The position numbers and the translations under genes were made by a program. Positions 35,380 through 42,965 of a stretch of DNA of 64,000 bases are shown here, piece by piece. Numbering within the stretch: the stretch's first letter is position 1; the number at the start of each line of letters is the position of its first letter. The notes beneath the pieces are model-generated. The model worked only from the letters and a program-made list of their open reading frames with translations, made no database searches and was not told the DNA's origin. This stretch comes from JBLNDJ01 sp050261515 (GTDB lineage: Bacteria; Acidobacteriota; Terriglobia; Bryobacterales; Bryobacteraceae): contig JBLNDJ010000021.1 of assembly GCA_050261515.1 (NCBI GenBank), positions 183,678 to 247,677 of the forward strand. Reading direction: 5' to 3'.

Positions 35380-36537
35380 CTATGAGCGTCTGCGGTAGTC
35401 GTCGTATTCGAACCAGCGTGCGAATCCGGCGGCGTTCCACAGCGCGTCGAAGATAGGGTGAGCTATTTCGATGACATCTTGGTCGAAGTCGTCAATGATG
35501 GTACCCGGCAGGAGCACGTCTTCACGGTCGATCCTGAAATGGTAGTGCCCAGTGTATCGACGATCGGCCGCGAATTCGAGCTCGCGAACCCCCAAAAGGC
35601 TCATTAGTGCAACTGCGGGCGGGGGGACGTGCAGCTGACTGAGGGTTCCCAGAGTACGGCTGAGGTGGTCAAGCACATCGCGCTGTACACAGGTGCTTGG
35701 AATGTAAAACTCATTTGTACGTCCGCGAAGCAAGTACCGCGACGCGGTTTCAACGATCCCGTTGCGGAAGAGGAGCGTGTACGCGTTTGTCGGATGGTAG
35801 TCGTCCACGCTGATGATTCCATCGAGGTTGAACCGTTGTCCGTTGCTCCCGCATCCGAGTGGCAATAGCGAGCGTGCCGGCTTGAGCGCCGCTTCCAAAT
35901 TCAGGACGAACCCCCGACGCATGGACTCAAACGGGACGATGTGGAACACGACGGTGGGCGCAGCTGGCGATGTGAGCACTTCACATGCCCGAATTGCCGC
36001 TACGCGCTCGCGCCGGTACGCCTCGATCTGCTCCGGAAGTCCCCCGCTGACGGCAAACGCTGATCGCAGTTGGTCCACGTTCATAATCGCCTTGCCCGCA
36101 GAGTGGCGGTAATAGAAACGGTTTACCTGATCCATCTTCACCATGTGCGGCTGCGCGAAGCTCCACGGCACGCGAACCACGATGACGTTCTTCCCTTTGG
36201 CCAGGCGGATCGCGTGGACCCGAAACACCATGCGCGGTTCGACCGCGTCTCGCAAGAGTTGCTCGATGCGCAGCTTCTCTGCATCGACGTCAATGCCGTC
36301 CCAACCCTCGACCGCAGCGGGCACGCCGCTCACAGCCTGGATTCCAATCACCAAGTCGCCCCCGGTGCTGTTCGCAAAGGACGTGACCGCCGCCAGGAAA
36401 TCCAGCTTGTCCTTCTTGTCCGAGAACGCGACGCCCTGCTTGTACTCCAACTGGTACCCTTCCGCGACCTCATTCTCCACCAGCGACACAAGGTCGGCCT
36501 CGCCGATCTCCTCAAGCCGCCGATCAAATAGCGCCAT
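35380..36537 (-). CDS. AlbA_2 (Schlafen-like) domain protein
   Basis: A 385-residue protein. Residues about 10-150 match the AlbA_2 / divergent AAA_4 family: 'LVENEVAEGYQLEYKQ', 'FLAAVTSFANSTGGDLVIGI', 'VIVVRVP', 'RFYYRHSAGKAIM'. The C-terminal 230 residues are unrecognised and end in an acidic/aromatic tail. AlbA_2 is the nucleic-acid-associated module shared with Schlafen proteins and is common in mobile elements, either as a regulator or nuclease. It lies 60 bases downstream of the 79-residue gene and in the same direction, so it may be the last gene of the MoxR-VirB operon. Confidence 0.82.
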   Translation of the reverse strand: MALFDRRLEEIGEADLVSLVENEVAEGYQLEYKQGVAFSDKKDKLDFLAAVTSFANSTGGDLVIGIQAVSGVPAAVEGWDGIDVDAEKLRIEQLLRDAVEPRMVFRVHAIRLAKGKNVIVVRVPWSFAQPHMVKMDQVNRFYYRHSAGKAIMNVDQLRSAFAVSGGLPEQIEAYRRERVAAIRACEVLTSPAAPTVVFHIVPFESMRRGFVLNLEAALKPARSLLPLGCGSNGQRFNLDGIISVDDYHPTNAYTLLFRNGIVETASRYLLRGRTNEFYIPSTCVQRDVLDHLSRTLGTLSQLHVPPPAVALMSLLGVRELEFAADRRYTGHYHFRIDREDVLLPGTIIDDFDQDVIEIAHPIFDALWNAAGFARWFEYDDYRRRS

Positions 36538-36597
36538 TAGAGGAACAGCATACCGCCGATCGAGCGCCAGCCGGCTTCTCCATCAGTGAGGGGTTCG

Positions 36598-36837
36598 TCA
36601 GTGCGACTCGGGAACCCGCGCCACTGCCTCCTCGAACGCGATCTCGCGGAATTCATTCCGGCCCGCGGCTTCATACACGCGACCGTCAGCGTCGAGAAGG
36701 AGATAGCGGCGAGTGAGACCGTGCTTGTAGTGGTAGATCCGGTTCGCCTGCCCCATGTACATGAAGCCTACGCAGCGCGCGGCTCCCAGTCGCGATACGA
36801 GTGGCTTCCAGCGGTCGTCCATGCCGGCGCCTCTCAT
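36598..36837 (-). CDS. Small hypothetical protein, 79 residues, coupled to the VirB10-like gene
   Basis: The ATG lies within the TGA of the VirB10-like gene (ATGA at 36834-36837), so it is translated with it. The product has a compact alpha/beta look with many aromatics ('MYMGQANRIYHYKHGLTRRYLLLD', 'FREIAFEEAVARV') and no signal or membrane segment. I do not recognise it. Strict coupling suggests a partner of the channel proteins. Confidence 0.65.
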   Translation of the reverse strand: MRGAGMDDRWKPLVSRLGAARCVGFMYMGQANRIYHYKHGLTRRYLLLDADGRVYEAAGRNEFREIAFEEAVARVPESH

Positions 36838-38336
36838 CGCTGTGGCGGTTGCGGCACCTGAGTCCGCGTTGCCGCCAGTTCGCGGTACATCCGGTTGAGT
36901 TCGCCTTTGAGGGCTATCAGTTCGCGGAGTTCCGCGGCCGTGGGCAGTGCCTGCTCGTCGGCGCTGGCCAAGTTCGTCCGAGTTGCTGGCGCGAAAGTGC
37001 GATTGGGCGCGGCGGCCGTCTCCTGCAGGACGATGTAGAACCTTGTGTTGCCCGGAAGCGTCACGACGACGTTCTGTGAATAGGCAAGCGCCATCAACTC
37101 CTGCTCGCCCGCCAAGCCGATGTTGGACGCAATCCGTTCCCGTAGCAATACGCTCTGATCGACAGGACCGGAAAGCCCGCCGAAACCCCGGCCGCCGACC
37201 AGGTAGGACGCCATAATCCCGACGCCGGTGATTCCTCGGACAAGCGCGCGCTTTGCCCGGTTCCGTCCGCTCACCGATCCTTTGAGCGGGCCGTAATCGA
37301 GGCCAACGCTGGCCCCCTCGATCGCCTCCGTGCTGCCATCGGGCATCTCCAGCGTGGTAAACCGGAGCCCGACCTGGCCGTTCTGATTCGCCTGTGCAAG
37401 CTGGCCGACCGCCTTGGTTCCGGCAGGGATGATGATCTCCCCGTCCCGCTCGTAGTTGTATTCGACCACCGCGATCACCGGCGTTTTCACTGCGCTGCTG
37501 ACGGCCGTCTGCAAGCGGGCCACGAGCCGACTGCCGGTCGGAAGCAACGGCGAGCGGCCTTCTTTCTCAATGACCGCAGGCCGCGGCACTGCTCCGGCTT
37601 GTCCCGTAGTTGCCGCGGCGTTACGGACAAACACGAGGGACGATTTCTTCAGCACTTCGGAATCATCCGCGGGTGCAGGCGCAACGGGCGCCACGGCCTG
37701 TGCTGGCGCCGGCGTCGGTGGAAGCGGCGGGAGCGAAGTGTAGGTGAAGGTGTTCTGCCGCCGGTAAGCGTCCAGAGCTGGATCGTCCACCGTAGGGACG
37801 TTGCTCAACGCGTACTGACTCGCGGGCTTGGCAGAAGCCTGCTCTTGCCGTTGTGAACCGTCCGACTGCGCGCGGCGGGAGGTAGCCAGAATGTCGTCTG
37901 GGCTCAGTTGCTCGCCAGCCGGGTCGCCGTCCGATTGATCGGCGCTCAGAAGCGGCACGGTGGAGCCCGGCCGCGCAGCCCGTTGAGCTGCGGATTCGGG
38001 CCTTCCCAGGCTCGGTTGCGTTCGTCTCTGCTGCGCCCGTTCTTCTGCGCCGGATGTGGAGAATAGAGCGAGAAACGCGAAGCCGCTTAAGACGACGACA
38101 GTCGCGAGGACCAGGAACGCCTTGCTGCGGTCCATGCTGTAGCGGCCGCCGGTATTGACCTCGGCACGCCTCGGCCGATTTCGCTCTTCCTGGAAGCGCC
38201 TCCAGATCTGCTGCATGATCCCGCCTGTGGGCCTTGGCTGCTCTTCCGGCTCTGCTTCGGCGGGCCTTGCGGGGCTGCTTTCTGGCTGCACGTCCCTCTC
38301 CGGTTGATCGCCGGGGGTGTGGTTATCGGCCGTCAT
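36834..38336 (-). CDS. VirB10/TrbI-like inner-membrane channel protein
   Basis: A 500-residue protein with the VirB10 plan: a cytoplasmic Pro/Glu-rich N-terminus, one membrane helix at about 72-93, a Pro/Ala-rich periplasmic region and a beta-rich C-terminal domain at about 270-460 ('PLLPTGSRLVARLQTAVSS', 'EIIIPAGTKAVGQLA', 'LPGNTRFYIVL'). In type IV secretion VirB10 spans the envelope and forms the outer-membrane pore with VirB9 and VirB7. No VirB4, VirB11 or VirD4 is encoded in the island. The start overlaps the VirB9-like gene by 14 bases. Confidence 0.88.
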   Translation of the reverse strand: MTADNHTPGDQPERDVQPESSPARPAEAEPEEQPRPTGGIMQQIWRRFQEERNRPRRAEVNTGGRYSMDRSKAFLVLATVVVLSGFAFLALFSTSGAEERAQQRRTQPSLGRPESAAQRAARPGSTVPLLSADQSDGDPAGEQLSPDDILATSRRAQSDGSQRQEQASAKPASQYALSNVPTVDDPALDAYRRQNTFTYTSLPPLPPTPAPAQAVAPVAPAPADDSEVLKKSSLVFVRNAAATTGQAGAVPRPAVIEKEGRSPLLPTGSRLVARLQTAVSSAVKTPVIAVVEYNYERDGEIIIPAGTKAVGQLAQANQNGQVGLRFTTLEMPDGSTEAIEGASVGLDYGPLKGSVSGRNRAKRALVRGITGVGIMASYLVGGRGFGGLSGPVDQSVLLRERIASNIGLAGEQELMALAYSQNVVVTLPGNTRFYIVLQETAAAPNRTFAPATRTNLASADEQALPTAAELRELIALKGELNRMYRELAATRTQVPQPPQR

Positions 38337-39300
38337 GGGTCACCTCCCGAAAGCTGCTGATTCCGAATCCGATGGGCACCAGCGCGGGCCGGTCCACCGC
38401 GCCCGATTCCGCCATCTGAAGGAAGAGAGTTTCTGTGGACTGCTTGAACGACGGGCGGCGGAATACGACTACGCCGTCGGCCCGCTCTCCCGGCCCGAGC
38501 CTGCGCCGGCTCAGGCGGAAGTCCGTCACAGGCAATTGCTCGGCGGTTGACCAGCGCGACCGGCGGATGAGCCAGCCTGCCTTCGTCCGCCCTCGGAGTT
38601 GAATCTGCGGTGGCATCAGTTCGACCGCATGGTCTTCCGCATTCACCACCGAAAACAGCACAACCACATCGCTCCCCTGATCGATCACCTCGCTGACACC
38701 GGTCTTGACCAGCTCTTTCCCCGGCGGCGAGATGCCGGGCTTCTGGCCGTAAAGAACGGGCATCGGCGCCCGGCATTGCCGGTCCAGTAGATGGTCGAGT
38801 GCCGACTGCTCGCTCTGCCTCGGGCTGGCGGGTGCCGCCAGCGTGCTGGCGTCGGCCAACGATGTGGTCCGCGGAACAATGGCCGATGGAATGTCGCTGG
38901 GCTGCACGATGAACGGTGCCGCCGGCTTGTAGCGCACCAGGAAATCGACGTTCGCCCGCTGTTCCTCTTTCGGCTCGCCGCGGCTCACCAGAAGCAGACT
39001 CACTTGCAGCCCACGGATGGTCGAAACCAGGAGGCTGGTCTGGGTCGGCTTGGTCGTGATTGGCTTCACAAACACCAGTTGTGGTTCACGCTCCGAATAC
39101 TCCGCCGAGAAGGAAGCAGGGTCACCCACGACTACGGAGTTGACGGGCTCCGGCAGACGTATCGCCGTCGTATAGCGCGGAGCAAGGAACACCGTGGTCA
39201 CCTGGCCGTCGCGAACCGGGCGGCCAACAACCTGGGGCTGCACCTGCCCCATCAGGCTCAGCACGGGCACGATCAGCATGATTGGCTTCAGAATGATCAT
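38323..39300 (-). CDS. VirB9/TrbG-like secreted channel protein
   Basis: A 325-residue exported protein with an N-terminal hydrophobic signal ('MIILKPIMLIVPVLSLMG'). Residues 30-115 match the VirB9/TrbG N-terminal pattern: 'TVFLAPRYTTAIRLPEPVNSVVVGDP', 'PQLVFVKPIT...TSLLVSTIRGLQVSLLL'. The C-terminal part is beta-rich. In type IV secretion this protein forms the outer ring with VirB10. ATGA overlap with the transglycosylase gene (39297-39300). Confidence 0.82.
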   Translation of the reverse strand: MIILKPIMLIVPVLSLMGQVQPQVVGRPVRDGQVTTVFLAPRYTTAIRLPEPVNSVVVGDPASFSAEYSEREPQLVFVKPITTKPTQTSLLVSTIRGLQVSLLLVSRGEPKEEQRANVDFLVRYKPAAPFIVQPSDIPSAIVPRTTSLADASTLAAPASPRQSEQSALDHLLDRQCRAPMPVLYGQKPGISPPGKELVKTGVSEVIDQGSDVVVLFSVVNAEDHAVELMPPQIQLRGRTKAGWLIRRSRWSTAEQLPVTDFRLSRRRLGPGERADGVVVFRRPSFKQSTETLFLQMAESGAVDRPALVPIGFGISSFREVTHDGR

Positions 39301-39788
39301 GGCGAACCTCCCTGAGCGATGCGTTTGAACCGCTTCGCACGATACAACTCCGTCACCGTCGTCACATAGTCGAACACCTCAGCATTCGAGTACGTCAGTC
39401 CTGCCGAGAGAATGCGTTCTTCGCCGGCGATGTACGCCGCAAGCGCCAGGCGCAGATCGCCTTGGAACAACCGCAAAAGGTGGGACAGGTACGCCACGCC
39501 TCCACGGACGTTCTGGCTGATGTCGAAGCGATTTGTTACCCCGAACGTCACTGCCGTAGCGGGCATAAGCTGCATCAGGCCAGCGGCGCCTTTGCTCGAA
39601 ACCACGCGCGGCTGCCACCCGGATTCGACTTCGATGATTGAGTGAACCAGTTCGCGCGGCACGCGGTAAGCGGTTGCGTAGTGGTCGGCCCATCGCATGG
39701 CTGCCGCCCGCTGATCGAACTGGGCGGGACAAAGCGACGCACCCGATGAGAGTAAGCAGCCCAACCGCACCCATCGCCCGGTCATCAC
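39297..39788 (-). CDS. Lytic transglycosylase (SLT domain, VirB1-like)
   Basis: A 163-residue secreted enzyme: signal peptide to about residue 22, then the SLT fold with the catalytic Glu in 'IIEVESGWQP' (E55), 'SSKGAAGLMQLMPATA' and 'LALAAYIAGEE' (N/G variations of the usual AYNAG). It cleaves the glycan strand of peptidoglycan to make room for an envelope-spanning channel, here the VirB9/VirB10 pair. ATGA overlaps on both sides. Confidence 0.9.
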   Translation of the reverse strand: MMTGRWVRLGCLLSSGASLCPAQFDQRAAAMRWADHYATAYRVPRELVHSIIEVESGWQPRVVSSKGAAGLMQLMPATAVTFGVTNRFDISQNVRGGVAYLSHLLRLFQGDLRLALAAYIAGEERILSAGLTYSNAEVFDYVTTVTELYRAKRFKRIAQGGSP

Positions 39789-40693
39789 GCTCCCACCGCC
39801 CCCTCGGCGTATCTGCGCGAATCGAAGACCAGCGACGCGAATCCGTCCCGGAGCAAAAGTCGCTTCCGGTCGGCGTCAGTCTTCGCCACAAGAGGCAACA
39901 GCACATCTCTCGTCTCGGGCGTGATGTCCTCCAAGCCGAGGATTTCGAGCGCCTGAGCCAGTTCCAGCATTTCAGCGATGGACACAGGCTTTTCCATTTG
40001 CCAGCCTCGGAGGGCATGGGCCAGGCCGGCGATCGTCCGCCTCAGCGCCGGATTCTGTGTGGTACTGCGAACGTGCAGGATCTCGGTTTCCCTGTCGACA
40101 GTTGGGAACTCCATGCGCAGGTAGAAGCTGCGGCGCCGTAGCGGGTCGCCCAATCGGCGGACTTCGTTCGAAGTGAGGATGACGAACGGGATCGTCCGAT
40201 GCCTGATGGTTCCCAGCTTCGGGATGGAGATCTGCCATTCCGAGAGAATCTCCAGCAACAACGCCTCGAATCCCTCGTCCACCTTGTCGACCTCGTCGAT
40301 CAGCAGCACACACGGCTTCTCGTAGAGCAGCGACCGCAGCAACGGACCTTGGACGAAGAAATCCAGGGTGTGCAGGTTGCCCCGTATTGCCTCCCAGTCC
40401 TTTTGGAGCCGGTCGGCCTGCGTCTCAAGGAACAGCTTCTGAAGAGCGGTGTCGAACTTGCCGATCGCCTTCTCTTCGTTGATGCCGTCGTAACACTGGA
40501 TCCGTTCGATGGTGGTACCTGCCGCGGCGGCGACCGCCTGAGCCAGTGCCGTCTTCCCGCAGCCGGGCGGACCCTCTACGATCAACGGCTTTTGCATCCG
40601 CGCCGCCAGGAACACCACCTGGAGCGTCACCGGGTCGATGATGTACTTCGCAGCGACTAGCCGACTGCCCAATTCTTCGATCGACGTGAACAC
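39785..40693 (-). CDS. MoxR-type AAA+ ATPase
   Basis: A 302-residue AAA+ protein with Walker A GPPGCGKT (41-48), Walker B 'VLLIDEVDK' (about 129-137), sensor 1 'FVILTSNE' and a C-terminal helical lid. GTG start at 40693. MoxR ATPases usually act as chaperones together with a VWA protein; no VWA gene is present in the island. It leads an operon of five overlapping genes with transglycosylase, VirB9-like, VirB10-like and 79-residue protein. A possible -10 (TAGAAT on the minus strand, 40712-40717) is about 20 bases upstream. Confidence 0.87.
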   Translation of the reverse strand: MFTSIEELGSRLVAAKYIIDPVTLQVVFLAARMQKPLIVEGPPGCGKTALAQAVAAAAGTTIERIQCYDGINEEKAIGKFDTALQKLFLETQADRLQKDWEAIRGNLHTLDFFVQGPLLRSLLYEKPCVLLIDEVDKVDEGFEALLLEILSEWQISIPKLGTIRHRTIPFVILTSNEVRRLGDPLRRRSFYLRMEFPTVDRETEILHVRSTTQNPALRRTIAGLAHALRGWQMEKPVSIAEMLELAQALEILGLEDITPETRDVLLPLVAKTDADRKRLLLRDGFASLVFDSRRYAEGAVGA

Positions 40694-40810
40694 CGCTTTC
40701 CCTCTCGCCCGATTCTATGGGGAGGGGCAGCGCGGTCCATATTGTCTGTACCAGGCGCGAACCGGGGGCGGTCCTTTCTCAACGTGGCTTTCACCAGCCG
40801 CTCGACGACC

Positions 40811-40971
40811 CGAAGAATATTCTCGGCGCTATCCGAGCCCCGATCCGATCCCCGCCAACTCGAAAAATGTTTCTGGAGTCATCCGCAGACCGGAATTCTG
40901 AAAAATGTTTCTGGATACATCCCCCTGTCCCAGCCGATGCAATTCCCGAAAAATGTTCTCGAAGCTATCCA
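40811..40971. repeat. Four degenerate 25-bp direct repeats, iteron-like
   Basis: Repeats at 40811-40835, 40861-40885, 40899-40923 and 40947-40971 share the core GAAAAATGTTTCTGG followed by CATCC (the first copy reads GAAGAATATTCTCGG). Start-to-start distances are 50, 38 and 48. They fill the 396-base gap (40694-41089) between the MoxR-led operon and the excisionase-like gene, which contains no gene. They could bind the excisionase-like protein or a regulator, or be an origin. Confidence 0.75.
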
Positions 40972-41089
40972 CACGCTCGAAGAGAGGCTGGCACACGCGA
41001 GAACTGCCATCCCGCGAGGAGAGGGGTCGCCGAGGAAGCCCATGCCAGCCCGGATATGCACCAGGTCGACCGGTCCTGATCACCAAGTT

Positions 41090-41338
41090 TCAGACTGAAG
41101 CTCGCCCGGAACGTCGTCGGAGCCAGTCTGAGACATCACGCGGCCGAAAGCGCACGTTGGACTCGATCTTGAAGAACGGGATGATCCCGCGCCCCACGTA
41201 GCTGTATAGAGTCTTCGGGCTCATGGCGAGAATTTGGGCCAGTTCCTTTGCAGTCAGCAGACGGTCGCATCGAGCCAGCCGCTCAAATACATCGGTCGCG
41301 ATGGCGGCGGACGTTGCCTGTGCGGGGGAGGTTGACAT
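41090..41338 (-). CDS. Excisionase-like HTH_17 / MerR-type DNA-binding protein
   Basis: The start at 41338 gives 82 residues; the longer frame upstream runs antisense-like through the integrase end. Residues about 27-75 form a winged helix-turn-helix: 'LLTAKELAQILAMSPKTLYSYVGRGIIPFFKI...VRFRPRDVSDWL', the HTH_17 excisionase pattern. It is located 80 bases beyond the integrase stop and reads in the same direction. The likely role is control of excision and of nearby promoters. Confidence 0.85.
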   Translation of the reverse strand: MSTSPAQATSAAIATDVFERLARCDRLLTAKELAQILAMSPKTLYSYVGRGIIPFFKIESNVRFRPRDVSDWLRRRSGRASV

Positions 41339-41417
41339 ATGTTTCGTCTCCAGTGGTCTGGGGATGGCGACCACACCAATCTCTGGAATCCCTTGTAGGA
41401 TAGAGACACCCTCGAAA

Positions 41418-42716
41418 TCAAAGGCGTGCCTTGGAGATGGCGTCGCCGCCGCGACTACTCGTCTGCTTCCTCCCAGCTCGCCGTCCCTGTTCCTGGGCAC
41501 CGTTCGCCAATTCTTTGAGCGACAGACGGTTGGCCGCATCCCGCTTGAGCGCGTCGTCGGGAGCGAGGTATTGCATCGTCGTCTCGATGTCGCTGTGCCC
41601 CATGAGTTTCTGAACGGTAACGATGTCCGCGCCGCGCTCAAGGAGCCTGGTGGCGTAGGTGTGGCGGAATTTGTGGAGAGTCACGCCGACGACCTTGGTG
41701 TGAGCGGCGAGCGTCTTCAATCTCCGGAGCAGATGGTTCAGGCGATTTCCGTTGCGGTTCGGGAACACCCAGGAGGCGCGTCGAGGCAGACGCGACAACT
41801 CCTCGACCAGGTCCGGCGGCAGGGGAATCACGCGCTCCTCGTAGTCTTTGGGAGAAAACCCGACCTTGCCTTCCCCACTGACCCTCAATGTCGCGGCCTT
41901 CAGATCCAGGTCCCGCCATGTGAGGAAGTAGAGTTCCCGCTTGCGGAGCCCCGTCATCAGCAGGGTGGCGAAGACCGCCCTCTCGAAAGAATCCATTTCC
42001 TGGAAGAGCTCATCGAGCTCGGTCTGGCTGTAGGTTGGAGGCCTGCGTTTGGCCTTCTTTTTCGCGTCCCGAAGATGCTTGAACCTGGCGCATGGATTTA
42101 CGATCTTCAGGCCACGCTCGTTGATCAGGTAGTAGAAGAATGTGCGCAGCGTGCCTACCTCGAAGTTCACGGTCCGAGCCGAGATCGGCCGGTCGTGACG
42201 CTCGCTCTTTTCCTGGCAACGCGTGGTCTTGTACTCGTCGATGTCGGCGCGGGTGACATCTTCGATGAAGCGATGTTGGCTCACCAGCCTTTGGAAATGC
42301 CCGATCACCTGTTCGTAACGGCGGACGGTCTCCGGCTTGTCCGGCGAGTGCGTGCGAACGTGGGCAATGAAGAGGCGCCTGGCCTCGGCGATGATCATTT
42401 TGGCCGCAGGCTGTTGCTCGCGTGGAGACTCGCTGGCCCCAGCACCGTTCGGGGCTCGCATTGGCGGCTGCTCATCGCGGAGGAACAACGCTCCGGCGAG
42501 CTCGTTTTGTTTCTTGCGTTGGGCTGTGAGGGCTTGGCTGGGCGTCTCGCCGGCGTACTCCCGTTTCCGTTTGACGCCTTCCCACCAATCGAGAAAATAG
42601 GCGCCTGGCCGGCCGTCCCAGACATAGCGCGCACCGCGTCGCTCGAGACTAATGAACTTCCAGCGGCCGTCTTGTTGGACCTTCTTGACGATGCGAACTG
42701 ACCGTTTCAGGCCCAT
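41418..42716 (-). CDS. int: Tyrosine site-specific integrase of the island
   Basis: The start at 42716 is chosen for its GGGGGAGG six bases upstream. The 432-residue protein has an N-terminal part with an AP2-like/arm region, a SAM-like core-binding domain at about 105-225 and the catalytic domain with R258, H348-x-x-R351, H374 and Tyr383 ('HKFRHTYA', 'LMGHSD', 'TMQYLAP'). The complete catalytic set suggests it is active. It lies directly next to the tRNA-Gln attachment site and would integrate and, with the HTH protein, excise the island. Confidence 0.93.
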   Translation of the reverse strand: MGLKRSVRIVKKVQQDGRWKFISLERRGARYVWDGRPGAYFLDWWEGVKRKREYAGETPSQALTAQRKKQNELAGALFLRDEQPPMRAPNGAGASESPREQQPAAKMIIAEARRLFIAHVRTHSPDKPETVRRYEQVIGHFQRLVSQHRFIEDVTRADIDEYKTTRCQEKSERHDRPISARTVNFEVGTLRTFFYYLINERGLKIVNPCARFKHLRDAKKKAKRRPPTYSQTELDELFQEMDSFERAVFATLLMTGLRKRELYFLTWRDLDLKAATLRVSGEGKVGFSPKDYEERVIPLPPDLVEELSRLPRRASWVFPNRNGNRLNHLLRRLKTLAAHTKVVGVTLHKFRHTYATRLLERGADIVTVQKLMGHSDIETTMQYLAPDDALKRDAANRLSLKELANGAQEQGRRAGRKQTSSRGGDAISKARL

Positions 42717-42762
42717 CGGTTGCCTCCCCCGGGCAGCCAGCAGCGCCCGGTTTCGGCCAACG

Positions 42763-42798
42763 CTTGGTGTCCACTTTTCCGAAAAAGTGGACACCAAG
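42763..42798. promoter_or_regulatory. Perfect 16-bp inverted repeat with integrase arm-site 9-mers (right)
   Basis: Arms CTTGGTGTCCACTTTT (42763-42778) and its reverse complement (42783-42798) with a 4-base loop. Each arm contains TGGACACCA, also found twice at the left end. It sits between the integrase start and the attachment site, where arm-type sites and the integrase promoter are expected. Confidence 0.6.
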
Positions 42799-42848
42799 AG
42801 CCTAAGGCAGTTCGTAAGCTATTGCAAAAATGGGAAGAAGGGGCGGGG

Positions 42849-42874
42849 TGGCTGGGAGGCAGGGATTCGAACCC
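42849..42874. repeat. attR: 26-bp tRNA-Gln 3' end
   Basis: Right copy of the direct repeat bounding the island, identical to 32772-32797 and located within the intact tRNA from CCA to the T loop. Confidence 0.9.
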
Positions 42875-42922
42875 CGATAAGCAGATCCAGAGTCTGCCGT
42901 CTTACCGTTAGACGACCTCCCA
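42849..42922 (-). tRNA. tRNA-Gln(CTG)
   Basis: A 74-base cloverleaf including an encoded CCA end. Acceptor TGGGAGG pairs with CCTCCCA, with U1-A72 as usual for tRNA-Gln and discriminator G73. The D arm is GTCT/AGAC, the anticodon stem GCAGA/TCTGC encloses loop CTCTGGA, giving anticodon CTG, and the T loop is TTCGAAT. It remains intact because the island brought, or recreated, an identical 3' end. Confidence 0.95.
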
Positions 42923-42965
42923 TCTTGGGGAAGAACTTCATCTTAACATCTGGGTTTGGATGCCG

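Larger units (their letters stand above)
32772..42874. mobile_element. Integrative island in tRNA-Gln(CTG)
   Basis: A 10,077-bp unit (repeat start to repeat start) bounded by a 26-bp exact direct repeat at 32772-32797 and 42849-42874. The repeat is the CCA-to-T-loop end of an intact tRNA-Gln at 42849-42922. A tyrosine integrase and an excisionase-like gene lie at the tRNA end, as is usual. Cargo, left to right: DUF4062 protein, 98-residue protein, AlbA_2 protein, 79-residue protein, VirB10-like, VirB9-like, lytic transglycosylase, MoxR-type ATPase. No replication protein, relaxase or coupling ATPase is visible. Confidence 0.88.

Noticed and set aside
34880..35440. A 186-codon minus-strand gene in the island
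   Set aside because: It overlaps the AlbA_2 gene, has no ribosome site, and its Arg/Ser/Leu/Cys-rich translation does not look like a protein; at best decayed DNA.
36834..39788. A complete type IV secretion or conjugation system
   Set aside because: No VirB4, VirB6, VirB8, VirB11, VirD4 or relaxase frame is found on either strand between 32772 and 42874.
40811..40971. CRISPR array
   Set aside because: Repeats are degenerate, spacings are 13-25 bases and irregular, and no cas adaptation genes are near; they are better described as iteron-like repeats.
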